Shown: one piece after another, positions 26,112 to 35,214 of the stretch
Layout: every line of letters starts with the position of its first letter
Position numbering within the stretch: position 1 is the first letter of the stretch
Source: Pseudanabaenaceae cyanobacterium SKYG29
GTDB taxonomy: Bacteria > Cyanobacteriota > Cyanobacteriia > Pseudanabaenales > Pseudanabaenaceae
Direction: 5' to 3'
DNA: 64,000 nt
Assembly: GCA_025055675.1 (NCBI GenBank)
Contig: JANWWT010000006.1
Span: 58,839 to 122,838, forward strand
Position numbers and translations under genes: made by a program
The notes under the pieces: generated by a model
What the model saw: only the letters and a program-made list of their open reading frames with translations
Told to the model about the DNA's origin: nothing
Database searches by the model: none

Positions 26112-27475
26112 TTCCCCTAGCGCCTCTGTTTCATCCCCGTGTTCTCCAGGAGCATTGCCTTAAGTTTGCCTACCCCCAGGATTTGACCGATCGGTTTGGT
26201 CTGTTTTGGGGGCAGCTGGTGGCAGCCCAGGCAAGTGATAATCCCCTGGACAAATGGCAGGCAATTCATGATTTGTTTTGCGGGGTTTTGGGCTACCGAT
26301 CTCCCTTTGCTGAGGGTGACTCCTGGGAACTAGATTTAACCGATCGGATTTTTTGGGGCTATTTCAGCCCTAGCATTTATCAGCCCCAGGGTGAGATTTT
26401 AGTTAGTAGTGCCCCTGTGCCCCTCATTTTCCCTGCTAGTATCGATTGGTTGATTGTTACTGACCTCAATTCTATTGCCCTTTACTATCGGGAATATGGG
26501 ATAGTCTTTAGCCAGGTTTTTCAGTTTGCCCAACTCCACGATCGGGAGCAATTGGAGCGTTTCTATGCCCTATTCTGCCGCCGCAATTTGTTAGGTAATC
26601 CCAGCCAGCCCCGTCAAGCTAAAGTCTATCAACTCTTGGAACTAACAGAGGCAACGGAAGAGGAATTGGGGCAAAATTTCTATCGTTACTGCACCCAACT
26701 CTACCACAATTTAACGAAAGATATGCACCATCGCCTGGCGCAACTGGGCGTCCTCACACCTCAACTAGACCAACAAATCACCCGTCTCCTCCTCCACCGT
26801 CTTTTGATCGTGCAAGCTTTTACCGATCGGGGTCTGCTTCCCCCCCGCCTCCTCCAGGATGCCTATAACTTTATTAACCCCTACGTCCATCAACCAGTAT
26901 GGGTAAATTTTCGCGCTGTTTTTCGCTGGCTAGACCAAGGGAATAGACAACAAAATATCTCTCCCTTGGGTATTAAGTTTTTCCAGTTTAATGAAATACT
27001 CGATAGATTAATTCACATCGGGGATGAACTGTGCCGTCAAATGAAAGAAGTTGGACAATTTAATCTGCAACAGGATGTTCATCCCGTGCTACTGATCTTT
27101 ATTTTGCAACGTATATACCATCACAAAAAGCTGACTCTCAAACGGTGGCGCAGTCACAAATTGTGGCAGCAAGCAACCAACACTTGGAATCGCCTGCTAA
27201 ACCAACTACAAAACCGATCGGTGACTGAAATGCAGCAAGTTAAATTCTATGCCCCCCATCCCAGTATAGGTGTGTCTTTAGCAGTGGTGTTTGTCCTACT
27301 GCAAACCCTCTACGGCAATGCCTCTCCCCCTACAATTGTTCAACAACTCCGCAGTGACGACCCAGAATTGCCCTCCCTCTTCTTCTCCCTTGCCTTTGGT
27401 CAAAACTTACTCCCTAGCAACTCTATCCCAGGAGAGAGGGAAGATCAGCATTTAGTTTATCTGGACTGCGGCTAA
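26108..27475 (+). CDS. Protein resembling the N-terminal part of type IIG restriction-modification enzymes
   Basis: A 455-residue protein without a catalytic motif that I can find. The middle (SIDWLIVTDLNSIALYYRE, then REQLERFYALFCRRNLLGN) and LLLHRLLIVQAFTDRGLLP at about residues 228-246 strongly resemble the non-catalytic region that precedes the methyltransferase domain in Eco57I/PglX-type enzymes, where LLNRLLFxxFxEDRGLLP is common. No NPPY or SAM motif and no PD-(D/E)xK follows; hslO begins right after. Translation starts at TTG 26108, overlapping the DUF3007 stop, the only sensible start. It may be a domesticated relict or a DNA-binding module; the resemblance is from recall. Confidence 0.6.
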   Translation: MIPLAPLFHPRVLQEHCLKFAYPQDLTDRFGLFWGQLVAAQASDNPLDKWQAIHDLFCGVLGYRSPFAEGDSWELDLTDRIFWGYFSPSIYQPQGEILVSSAPVPLIFPASIDWLIVTDLNSIALYYREYGIVFSQVFQFAQLHDREQLERFYALFCRRNLLGNPSQPRQAKVYQLLELTEATEEELGQNFYRYCTQLYHNLTKDMHHRLAQLGVLTPQLDQQITRLLLHRLLIVQAFTDRGLLPPRLLQDAYNFINPYVHQPVWVNFRAVFRWLDQGNRQQNISPLGIKFFQFNEILDRLIHIGDELCRQMKEVGQFNLQQDVHPVLLIFILQRIYHHKKLTLKRWRSHKLWQQATNTWNRLLNQLQNRSVTEMQQVKFYAPHPSIGVSLAVVFVLLQTLYGNASPPTIVQQLRSDDPELPSLFFSLAFGQNLLPSNSIPGEREDQHLVYLDCG

Positions 27476-27512
27476 CATGAGCTATATTGGAGTCCTGGGG
27501 AGGAGGGGAAGC

Positions 27513-28406
27513 ATGGCGGATGAGATGATTCGGGTGACAGCAGCCAACGGTGGCATCAGAGCGGTGGGAATCACAGGCAAGGGTTTTGTGGAAGAAGCCA
27601 GGAAACGACACAATCTCTCGGCAGTGGGCAGTGCGGCTTTGGGGCAGGCAATGATTGCTACTTTACTCCTGGCATCTGGGATGAAAACTCCCCAAGCACG
27701 AGTCAGCTTGCAAATTATGGGGGACGGTCCTTTGGGCAAAGTTTTTGCTGATGCAGGGGCAGATGGGACAGTGCGTGGCTTCGTCAAAAATCCCCAGGTG
27801 GAAATTCCCCTCAACGACAACAACGGTTTGGATGTGGGACAAGCGATCGGGCACAACGGCTTTCTCTGTGTGATTCGGGATGAAGGAATCGGCATTCCCT
27901 ACACTAGTACGGTGGAGTTAGCTTCGGGGGAGGTAGGGCAGGCAGTAGCTCACTATCTTTACACTTCAGAGCAAACCCCCTCGGTAGTTCTAGTGGGAGT
28001 CCATGTCAACAGTGAAGGGATTGAGGCAGCGGGAGGAGCACTCTTGCAACTCATGCCCCAGGAAGCAGAGAATGATACCCTCATTGATTTACTGGAAGAG
28101 CGAGTGCGGAATTTCCATGGTTTTTCGCGGCTATTGCGGTCTGGCAGTTCCCCTGCCCAGATTCTGGTAAACATGTTGGATGGGTTGCACCCGGAAGTTT
28201 TGCCTGAGGTAACACCCTTGCGCTTTGCCTGTCCCTGTTCTCTCGATCGGGTTCTTAGTGCCTTGCGCATGCTCAGTATTTCCGAGCTACGGGAGATGAT
28301 GGAGAAAGACGGTGGGGCAGAGGTAGTTTGTCAGTTCTGTGGCAAGGTTTACCACATCGATCGGTTTGACTTAGGCAAGATTATTATGAACATGGAGGCA
28401 AGGTAG
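27513..28406 (+). CDS. hslO: 33 kDa redox-regulated chaperonin Hsp33
   Basis: A holdase chaperone activated by oxidation. The N-terminal domain (VTAANGGIRAVGITGKGFVE, LGQAMIATLLLASGMK, GDGPLGKVFADAG) is complete, and the C-terminal zinc switch has the four cysteines CPCS and CQFC. The start ATG 27513 gives MADEMIRVTAANG and is preceded by a strong GGAGG; an in-frame ATG at 27477 lies only 2 bases after the previous stop and would add 12 residues. Length 297 is normal. Confidence 0.94.
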   Translation: MADEMIRVTAANGGIRAVGITGKGFVEEARKRHNLSAVGSAALGQAMIATLLLASGMKTPQARVSLQIMGDGPLGKVFADAGADGTVRGFVKNPQVEIPLNDNNGLDVGQAIGHNGFLCVIRDEGIGIPYTSTVELASGEVGQAVAHYLYTSEQTPSVVLVGVHVNSEGIEAAGGALLQLMPQEAENDTLIDLLEERVRNFHGFSRLLRSGSSPAQILVNMLDGLHPEVLPEVTPLRFACPCSLDRVLSALRMLSISELREMMEKDGGAEVVCQFCGKVYHIDRFDLGKIIMNMEAR

Positions 28407-28419
28407 GGGCAGGTGCATC

Positions 28420-29334
28420 ATGTTTGCCATTGTTTATTCAGAAGAGTTCCTCCAACACAACACAGGGCGTTTTCATCCAGAAAATGGGGGCAGGTTGACA
28501 GCGATCCGTCAGTATTTATTGCAGCAGGACTGGTCTAATCAGTTGTTGTGGTTGACTCCCAGCGATCGGGATGTACTGCCGTTTATTCTACAGGTGCACA
28601 GCCGTGATTATGTTTTAGCGGTAGAGGCAATGTGTGAGAAAGGGGGGGGGTACCTAGACCACGATACCCCTGTTTCCAGAGACAGTTTTCGGGTGGCTTG
28701 TCGGGCGGTGGGGGCTTGGTTAGATGGAGTCGATCGGGTTTTAGCTACTAACCAACCAGTCTTTTGTCTCTGTCGTCCCCCAGGACATCATGCAAGGCGC
28801 ACAACGGGGATGGGTTTCTGTGTGTTTGCTAATGCCGCCATTGCAGCTTTCTACGCTTTGCAGTTTGTCGATCGGGTGTGCATCCTAGACTGGGACGTAC
28901 ATCATGGCAACGGCACCCAGGAAATTGTCTGGGACGAACCCAAAATTCGCTTTATTTCTAGCCACCAATCTTTCTTCTATCCAGGCACAGGTTTTGCCGA
29001 GGAAAGGGGTAACCACAACAACATCTTCAATTTCCCGATTCGTGCTGGTACCTCTGGCAAGGCTTTCCTGGAAGTCTTCCGTCAGGAAATTCTTCCCCTC
29101 ATGCAAGAGTTCCAACCTCATATTCTCATTGTCAGTGCAGGATTTGATGCCAATGCCGATGACCCCCTCGGTGGCTTGAAATTTTTGCCCGAAGACTACG
29201 GTGAAATGACTAGGTGTTGTTTGCAGGTGACTCCCAGAATTGTCTTTGGGTTGGAGGGGGGCTATGACTACGACAGCCTGTCCCGATCGGTGGCTTCTGT
29301 CATCTACAGTTGTTTAGGTGTTAGCAGCCCGTAG
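28420..29334 (+). CDS. Histone-deacetylase-family protein (class II-like)
   Basis: A zinc-dependent deacetylase of the arginase/HDAC fold, 304 residues. Seen are RFHPENGGRLTAI, RPPGHHARRTTGMGFCVFAN (tandem catalytic histidines), the metal ligands ILDWDVHHGNGTQ, SAGFDANADDPLGG and FGLEGGYDYDSLSRS with the transition-state Tyr position. Bacterial members act on acetylpolyamines or other acyl-amines; the substrate is unknown here. 13 bases after hslO. Its last 21 bases overlap the ClC gene on the opposite strand. Confidence 0.9.
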   Translation: MFAIVYSEEFLQHNTGRFHPENGGRLTAIRQYLLQQDWSNQLLWLTPSDRDVLPFILQVHSRDYVLAVEAMCEKGGGYLDHDTPVSRDSFRVACRAVGAWLDGVDRVLATNQPVFCLCRPPGHHARRTTGMGFCVFANAAIAAFYALQFVDRVCILDWDVHHGNGTQEIVWDEPKIRFISSHQSFFYPGTGFAEERGNHNNIFNFPIRAGTSGKAFLEVFRQEILPLMQEFQPHILIVSAGFDANADDPLGGLKFLPEDYGEMTRCCLQVTPRIVFGLEGGYDYDSLSRSVASVIYSCLGVSSP

Positions 29335-31923
29335 GAGAATGACCGTACAGGGACTACCCCTAGCAATAGTTTCGGGGATGTTGCCTTGCACCACTTGTCT
29401 GAGAAACCCTTCCCTGCTAGCGCCTAGGACGATCGTGTCAATTTCTAGTTGACGGGCACAGTCAATAATACTTTCCGCAACTGCAGGGGAGATAATCTTG
29501 TTGGTATGGACAGGGCAATGGGTTCTGGCTCGGAGGAAGTCAGCGTCAGCGTGCATCAACTTGTCATCTGTAATGTCCTGTTCCCGGCGGAAAACTTGAC
29601 AGAGTTCAATGTGGGGGGCATTGCCCAATTTGACCAAACCTGGTAGAAACTCTTGAATTGCTACTTGGGCGTTGGGACCACCTGCCACAGGCACTAACCA
29701 GCGATTCCACTCCCCCACTGGCTTGGACTCCTTATCCAACCGCACCACTAACACATGGCAGGGAGCTTGGCGAATCAAGGTATCCACGACATCCCCAAAT
29801 ACTCGCCCCGGGGTAAAATCCTGCCCCCGCCAACCCAACAAAATTACACCGATGCGGTCTTCCCTGGTGACATCCAAAACTGCTTGTACGACATCATGAG
29901 CTGTGCGAATCTGGGTGTGCAAATCTATGCCCCATTGTTTTGCCCATTTCTGACAATCCCGCAACAACCGCCGCGCTTTGCCAATAGTTACAGGAGTTTC
30001 CATGGGGGCACGGGCACGATGGACAGTAATGACATGGAGACATTCGATTTCGTAATCCTGCACTTGGGCGATCGATCGGGCAATGTGCATCAGGGTCGCT
30101 ACTGTCTTGGGGTTGTTGACCAGGACGAGGATTTTGCGCCGACCGAGGGAAGGAGCACGGGTTTGATAGATGCAGTAGGAAGGCTGGCGGTAATGTAGTA
30201 CCTGCCCGCTCAATTTCTCCGACTCTGCCCGAATGATGTCACTGCGGGTGATGATGCCCACTAACTCTCGCCCTAGGGTCACAGGCAGGCGACTGATTTG
30301 ATAGTGATTCAGTAAGTACAGCACTTCACGCAAAGAGGCTTGGGGAGGGACAGTCAGGGGATCAGGGGTCATCACCTCCCGGAGGGGGGTGTGGGGGGGT
30401 AAGTTTTTCCCCTGGGCAATAGCTAGGTCGGTCTCGGTGACAATCCCTACTAATTTGCCTTGACTGAGGACAGGGAAGCCACGATGGTGGGAGTTAGTAA
30501 AAGCAACGATCGTTTCTTCTAGGGTCATACTACTATCCAAGGTTTCCACCGCCTGCACCATTACGTCCCCCGCTGTCAGGTTAGCTAGGATGGATTCTTC
30601 CTTGTCCGCTTTGCTAGTGAGGTCAATGCCATTTGCCCGCAGAATGTGGTCGTAGATGGAGTTGGGATAGACCTTCTCCGCCGTGAAGTAGGCAACTACC
30701 GACACAATCATCAGGGGTAGGACAATTTCAAAGTTCCCCACCAGTTCAAAGATGATGATCACCGCGGAAATGGGTGTACGGGCCACACCACAGAAAAAGC
30801 CCCCACCCCCCACCAAAGCAAAGGTCTTGACATGATGCACCAAATGCCACCAGTTGGCGATATGTCCCACCAATAATCCCAAGCCACTACCAATAATCAC
30901 ACTGGGAGCAGTCAATCCTCCTGGGGAACCAGAGCCAAAGGCAATAAGAGTTAAACTGGTGTGGACAGCTATAGCCAAAGCAGTTAGGGAAATGTCAGTC
31001 TCGCCAGCACTAACTAGAGACTTCAAGCCCGCATGGTCACGGAAAGTGGGTGGTAGTGCCGCAATAATTGCTCCGCAGATAAAGCCCGCCACTGCTATCC
31101 TCGCTGGCACAGGTAGGTTAACTCCCCGCCGAAATACCTTGCTGCTGAGCATTAACGCGCGGTTGAATAGTGCCCCTCCCATCCCCGTCAAAACACCAAC
31201 CACCACATACAGGGGTATCTCATTGGCGTAGAAATGAATTCCTTCAGCATAGCGACTAGCAGGTGTACCATTTAGGGAAAGCTCTTCTCCCCCCAGATAG
31301 CGAGAAATCAAAGCCCCAATGAAGGCTGCCAGTACACCTGTACCCAGGGAAAAGCTAGATGCGTCCTGCAACAGAGCTTCCACCACAAACAGTACCCCAG
31401 TAATAGGGGTATTAAAGGCTGCTGCTAACCCTGCACTTGCCCCCGCCGCAATCAATTGCCGCCGATACTCAGGAGAAGTAGGAAACCATTGACTTAACTG
31501 TGCTGCCAGTGCCGCCCCTACCTGAATCGTGGGGCCTTCTCGCCCCAGAACAATCCCCGACCCGATCGATATAACTGCTGCCAACAACTTGCCCAGGGCT
31601 ATGCGCAAGTCCAACACTAAGGGCACACGGGCTAACACAGCTTTCACCTGGGGTACACCACTACCATAGGCTTCCGGGGCTACCCATTGGATGATTACCC
31701 CTGCCAGCAATCCACCCAGAGCACCCCCGATCGGTAGCACGTACTCCGGTAAACCCATCCCTGCCAAGCGCACACGCCAGCCCCCCAACCAGCCAACTCC
31801 TGTCTTAATGACAATGGCTGCTATCCCTGCCACAATCCCAATCACCACTGCTTCTAGGAGAGCAAACCGCTTGGGCAAAAACAGACGGCGAATTTGACTG
31901 GGAATTTCCGAATGGTAGGACAT
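29314..31923 (-). CDS. ClC chloride channel/antiporter with CBS pair and tandem USP domains
   Basis: An 869-residue membrane protein. Residues about 1-430 are a ClC core with the selectivity motifs GSGIVLGREGPTIQ and FGSGSPGGLTAPSVIIG. Residues 450-570 hold two CBS domains (GDVMVQAVETLDSSMTLEET; REVMTPDPLTVPPQASLREV). From residue 610 onward are two universal-stress-protein domains (KILVLVNNPKTVATLMHIAR; then a second ending IDTIVLGASREGFLRQVVQG). Such ClC-CBS-USP fusions are known in cyanobacteria; CBS and USP parts probably bind adenine nucleotides and gate transport. The gluE position in GREGP is kept. Confidence 0.92.
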   Translation of the reverse strand: MSYHSEIPSQIRRLFLPKRFALLEAVVIGIVAGIAAIVIKTGVGWLGGWRVRLAGMGLPEYVLPIGGALGGLLAGVIIQWVAPEAYGSGVPQVKAVLARVPLVLDLRIALGKLLAAVISIGSGIVLGREGPTIQVGAALAAQLSQWFPTSPEYRRQLIAAGASAGLAAAFNTPITGVLFVVEALLQDASSFSLGTGVLAAFIGALISRYLGGEELSLNGTPASRYAEGIHFYANEIPLYVVVGVLTGMGGALFNRALMLSSKVFRRGVNLPVPARIAVAGFICGAIIAALPPTFRDHAGLKSLVSAGETDISLTALAIAVHTSLTLIAFGSGSPGGLTAPSVIIGSGLGLLVGHIANWWHLVHHVKTFALVGGGGFFCGVARTPISAVIIIFELVGNFEIVLPLMIVSVVAYFTAEKVYPNSIYDHILRANGIDLTSKADKEESILANLTAGDVMVQAVETLDSSMTLEETIVAFTNSHHRGFPVLSQGKLVGIVTETDLAIAQGKNLPPHTPLREVMTPDPLTVPPQASLREVLYLLNHYQISRLPVTLGRELVGIITRSDIIRAESEKLSGQVLHYRQPSYCIYQTRAPSLGRRKILVLVNNPKTVATLMHIARSIAQVQDYEIECLHVITVHRARAPMETPVTIGKARRLLRDCQKWAKQWGIDLHTQIRTAHDVVQAVLDVTREDRIGVILLGWRGQDFTPGRVFGDVVDTLIRQAPCHVLVVRLDKESKPVGEWNRWLVPVAGGPNAQVAIQEFLPGLVKLGNAPHIELCQVFRREQDITDDKLMHADADFLRARTHCPVHTNKIISPAVAESIIDCARQLEIDTIVLGASREGFLRQVVQGNIPETIARGSPCTVILLRAANT

Positions 31924-32007
31924 GGCAAGTTTTAGTTCGCTGTAGCCGCTGTAGCAATTTTTCCCTTCTTTTAACTGTATGATGAAGCGGTATCCTCCTG
32001 TGCGCCT

Positions 32008-32436
32008 ATGGTCTCAACTTTTACTCCTGCGGAAGTCCTATTTCTAGAAGGTGCAGACAAAGTTGATCTGTTGCAATTGCAAGCCCTATTCGATCGCTCG
32101 GCTTTTTGGGCGCGGGGAAGGACAATAGAAGATTTGGCTACTGCCTTGGGCAACTCGGAACCTGTGATTACGCTCTGGCACGGGGAGAAATTAATTGGGC
32201 ATGGACGGGCGACTTCCGATGGAGTGTATCGGGCAACTATTTGGGATGTGGTAATTGCCCCTGAATTTCGGGGTACAGGCTTGGGGCGGAAACTAGTGGA
32301 AAAAATTCTCGCCCACCCCAAAGTCCACCGTGTTGAGCGGGTCTACTTGATGACCACCTACCAGCAAGAATTCTATCTACGCCTGGGCTTCCAGTACAAC
32401 CAAACTACCACGATGGTGCGTTACCAAGCCCCCTGA
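32008..32436 (+). CDS. GNAT-family N-acetyltransferase (Ycf52/NSI-like)
   Basis: A 142-residue acetyltransferase with the acetyl-CoA loop RGTGLGRKLVEKIL and the flanking strands YRATIWDVVIAPEF and VERVYLMTTYQQEFYLRLGF. The pattern resembles the cyanobacterial/plastid Ycf52 (NSI/SNAT-type) group, which acetylates lysines or amines. The substrate is not determined. It is divergent from the ClC gene. Its 3' end overlaps cobA by 32 bases. Confidence 0.82.
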   Translation: MVSTFTPAEVLFLEGADKVDLLQLQALFDRSAFWARGRTIEDLATALGNSEPVITLWHGEKLIGHGRATSDGVYRATIWDVVIAPEFRGTGLGRKLVEKILAHPKVHRVERVYLMTTYQQEFYLRLGFQYNQTTTMVRYQAP

Positions 32437-33157
32437 GTTCCGGGGCTAGTGCCACAACTTTGCCAATAACCACGATCGCAGGGGGTTCCAACTTTGCTCC
32501 CATATCCAACACCGTACCGAGAGTGCAGTAAAAGTTGACTTGTTCGGGCAATGTTCCTTGTTGAAGGACTGCTACGGGGGTTTGGGGAGATAGTCCTGCT
32601 TCTAGGAGCGTGGGCACAATCGTGGGCAAATTGTGTAAACCCATGTAAATCACGATCGTTTCTGACCCCTGGGCGATCGCTTGCCAATTCACAGAGGGAC
32701 GGTATTTCCCTGCCGCTTCGTGCCCCGTGACAAAAGTGACACTAGAACTAAACTCCCGATGGGTAATGGGAATACCCGCATAGGCTGGTACAGCAATCCC
32801 CGCTGTGATCCCTGGCACTACCTCTACGGCAATCCCTGCCCTAAGCAAATCCGCCATCTCCTCTCCCCCCCTGCCAAACACGAAGGGATCGCCTCCCTTC
32901 AAGCGCACGATCCTGTCATGACTGTCTGCTAGCTTAATTAACAGAGCCGTTGTTTCTTCCTGTAGCAGCGTGTGCCTGCCCCTCCGTTTGCCCACAAAAT
33001 AGCGATCGGCTTGGGGGTTAATCAGCGCCAAAACACCCTCACTCACCAAGGCATCATAGACCACCACATCACAGCTCTCTAGGAGACGCTTACCTTTTAG
33101 CGTAATTAACTCAGGGTCGCCCGGACCAGCTCCCACTAAGTAGACCTTTCCTTTCAC
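32405..33157 (-). CDS. cobA: Uroporphyrinogen-III C-methyltransferase
   Basis: Methylates uroporphyrinogen III twice (SAM) to precorrin-2 for siroheme and cobalamin. The 250-residue monofunctional enzyme has VYLVGAGPGDPELITLKG at the N-terminus, the RLKGGDPFVFGRGGEE loop, PGITAGIAVPAYAGIPITHR and the C-terminal PPAIVVIGKVV. No CysG-type dehydrogenase domain is fused. It probably feeds siroheme for nitrite and sulfite reductases. Confidence 0.94.
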   Translation of the reverse strand: MKGKVYLVGAGPGDPELITLKGKRLLESCDVVVYDALVSEGVLALINPQADRYFVGKRRGRHTLLQEETTALLIKLADSHDRIVRLKGGDPFVFGRGGEEMADLLRAGIAVEVVPGITAGIAVPAYAGIPITHREFSSSVTFVTGHEAAGKYRPSVNWQAIAQGSETIVIYMGLHNLPTIVPTLLEAGLSPQTPVAVLQQGTLPEQVNFYCTLGTVLDMGAKLEPPAIVVIGKVVALAPELRGLGNAPSW

Positions 33158-33379
33158 ATCTCTTCCTTGGGACTAGGTAGAATATTCTAGCCTTACTAGT
33201 CGGTATGCTGTACTAATAGAGAACATCTAGGAGTTTTGGCGGTCAATGTTACTTTAGCGCTTTTTAACGGGAAAGAGCAGGTGACTTGTGTTAAATGCTG
33301 AACTTTGTGTCCCGATCGATTGGAAGCTGGTTCCCACAGCCTGATAGGTTTAGCGCCACAGCAACATACAAGTGCTGTA

Positions 33380-34300
33380 CTAGCATTCTGATATTTTCCT
33401 TGCAAGAAATCCCACCAATGCATCCTTATCCATTACCTGGTCGTACATCTCTTTCCTCACTTCTTTAATACTCATGTCTGTTTTTATCCGCCACAAAAAC
33501 TCACTGAAGTCTGGATTAATCCTAGATAACTTGTTTACAGTATCCCAATCAACAGTTTCTTTTGCCCTCGCTGGGAGAATAATTTCTGTAGAGTCAGGGT
33601 CACGAATATCTAACTTAATAATACCTATACCAAACGCTGTTGATAGCCTCTTTAACTCACTCATAAAGTCATCATCTTCATTGTCAATATTAGCTGCTGC
33701 CAAATATCCTTCATTTGCCCATGATGAATTGGAAACAGCCTGAAAAAATGCTTCTCGTAAATTACTAACTGACAATTCTCGCTTTAGTTCAAATGAGTAA
33801 AGCTTGACCGCAGTGTTTCCCATCATATTGCTGAGTTCTACCACTTCCCTATCCCAATCATGAAAAGGAAAGTAACAGCCAACAATGTCTGGATGAACCC
33901 ATTCACCGAAGGCTTTTTTGTCTGATTTATTATGGTTGATTGTCTTTAGATACGCTTTCAAGTAATAAAAGCCATAATAAACCATCAAGGGATGCAAATC
34001 TTTTTCGAGTAAAGTTATACTCTTAGGTCTTGTTGGTGGCGGGTTTGTTCCCGTTATGTTTTGACCCTTGAGGAAAAAACGCCTTGGTCGTCCCTCAATT
34101 GTCTTAAACACTGTTGAAGGGTTATCTCGTACATCCACATAGAGTCTTGCCCCTAGGGTCTTCTCAGGTGTTTTACCTTTGTAATCAACCAGCTTGTCAT
34201 AACCTTTACTTACAGCATTTTGCCAAATTTCCAACACTGTAAGGGGTTGTTTTACTTCCTTCAAAATCTTTTGCGCCATCTCTAGAAATGTCATTGACAT
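33380..34300 (-). CDS. HARE-HTH protein with candidate PD-(D/E)xK nuclease domain (COG2958-like)
   Basis: A 306-residue protein. Residues 1-75 form a HARE-type winged helix (FLEMAQKILKEVKQPLTVLE, TLGARLYVDVRDNPSTVF, RRFFLKG). The second half has HPDIVG (P137-D138) and YSFELKREL (E171-K173), a PD...ExK spacing, followed by LREAFFQAVSNSSWANEGYL and DPDSTEIILPARAKE. This matches my memory of COG2958, a family suspected of nuclease function and often near restriction genes. Target and action are unknown. It is more AT-rich than the neighbours and separated from them by about 220-250 bp gaps. Confidence 0.72.
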   Translation of the reverse strand: MSMTFLEMAQKILKEVKQPLTVLEIWQNAVSKGYDKLVDYKGKTPEKTLGARLYVDVRDNPSTVFKTIEGRPRRFFLKGQNITGTNPPPTRPKSITLLEKDLHPLMVYYGFYYLKAYLKTINHNKSDKKAFGEWVHPDIVGCYFPFHDWDREVVELSNMMGNTAVKLYSFELKRELSVSNLREAFFQAVSNSSWANEGYLAAANIDNEDDDFMSELKRLSTAFGIGIIKLDIRDPDSTEIILPARAKETVDWDTVNKLSRINPDFSEFLWRIKTDMSIKEVRKEMYDQVMDKDALVGFLARKISEC

Positions 34301-34549
34301 TTTGTTATTACCTCATCGCCAGAAACAGGCCAAAAATGTATCCATGTCTATCACAATACCCTGTCTTATTTTGTAAATTCTTTCACCGACACATTATGAC
34401 TGGACGCCTGACAGTAGTCATCATCTACTGCCCTCGATCGTTTTAACCTACCAGTGGCAAGCTGGGAACAATTAGCCAATGAGTTTTTACTGTAGCCAGA
34501 TTGTCTGGCGTGGTGGTTGCTCACCGCCTGTAGTTCTTCCTACCCTCTG

Positions 34550-34948
34550 TTACTCGCTTGGCTCAGCAAATGTACAACGAATCCCTTTTTCACGACAAAC
34601 TTTGCGGATTAAGGTTTTATTTTTAACTGTGCCGAACAAGTGAATGCGCAGACGGTGATGGGGATATGCCTGAGCATAAATTTGCACTTGCCCAATTGCT
34701 TGTTTCCATTGAGTTGCTCGCTTCACTTCGATCACTTCTGTCGGTGTGAGAATGTCAATCCGACCATAGGGCGTCGGCACCTCAATTTGACTCCCCGGAA
34801 TCCTTTGAGCGAGATGGTCGCGAACAACAGCTTCTGGTGAAGGTTTATGCGGAGATGGGACGGTAGTAACCTGGCGGACCAACTTGCCTGCCAGTCGCTT
34901 GTAACCTGGGGGTGCTAGTACTTGCGCAATGTCAGCCCAGAGATTCAT
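34550..34948 (-). CDS. Small PD-(D/E)xK nuclease-like protein
   Basis: A 132-residue protein with a compact nuclease core: GRIDILTPTEVIEVKRATQW has D65, E74 and K76 with typical strand-turn-strand spacing, followed by Q87 in GQVQIYAQAYP, the helix that often carries a conserved Gln in RecB-like nucleases. The N-terminal 40 residues are a helical lead (LWADIAQVLAPPGYKRL). Similar small proteins occur scattered in cyanobacteria. No partner gene is adjacent; the HARE-HTH gene lies 249 bases downstream on the same strand. Function: possible DNA endonuclease of unknown role. Confidence 0.72.
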   Translation of the reverse strand: MNLWADIAQVLAPPGYKRLAGKLVRQVTTVPSPHKPSPEAVVRDHLAQRIPGSQIEVPTPYGRIDILTPTEVIEVKRATQWKQAIGQVQIYAQAYPHHRLRIHLFGTVKNKTLIRKVCREKGIRCTFAEPSE

Positions 34949-35214
34949 GTAATCTCGCTGCGTAATTTGTCAAGATTATAGCGCAGAAGATTGTGTGATA
35001 GGGAAAATCGGTAGCACCCACCCACTGTTAATTATTGAAGCTTTGCAGTATATATCAATTTTCAGCGTGTAAGTGCTGAGGGCAAAACTGGGCACAATTT
35101 CAACCGATCGGTTTCCCTTGCCAACGGGAAGACAAAGACTTTGCAGTAAACCTCCTAATCTGCGAGGGGCATAGCAGACGTGCTAAACTACAAAACGGTG
35201 CGAAGCCCAAAGCT

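Noticed and set aside
35041-35148. Direct repeat CTTTGCAGTA at 35041-35050 and 35139-35148
   Set aside because: A 10-base repeat with only two copies in an AT-rich gap is weak, and TTTGCAGTA recurs elsewhere in coding sequence.
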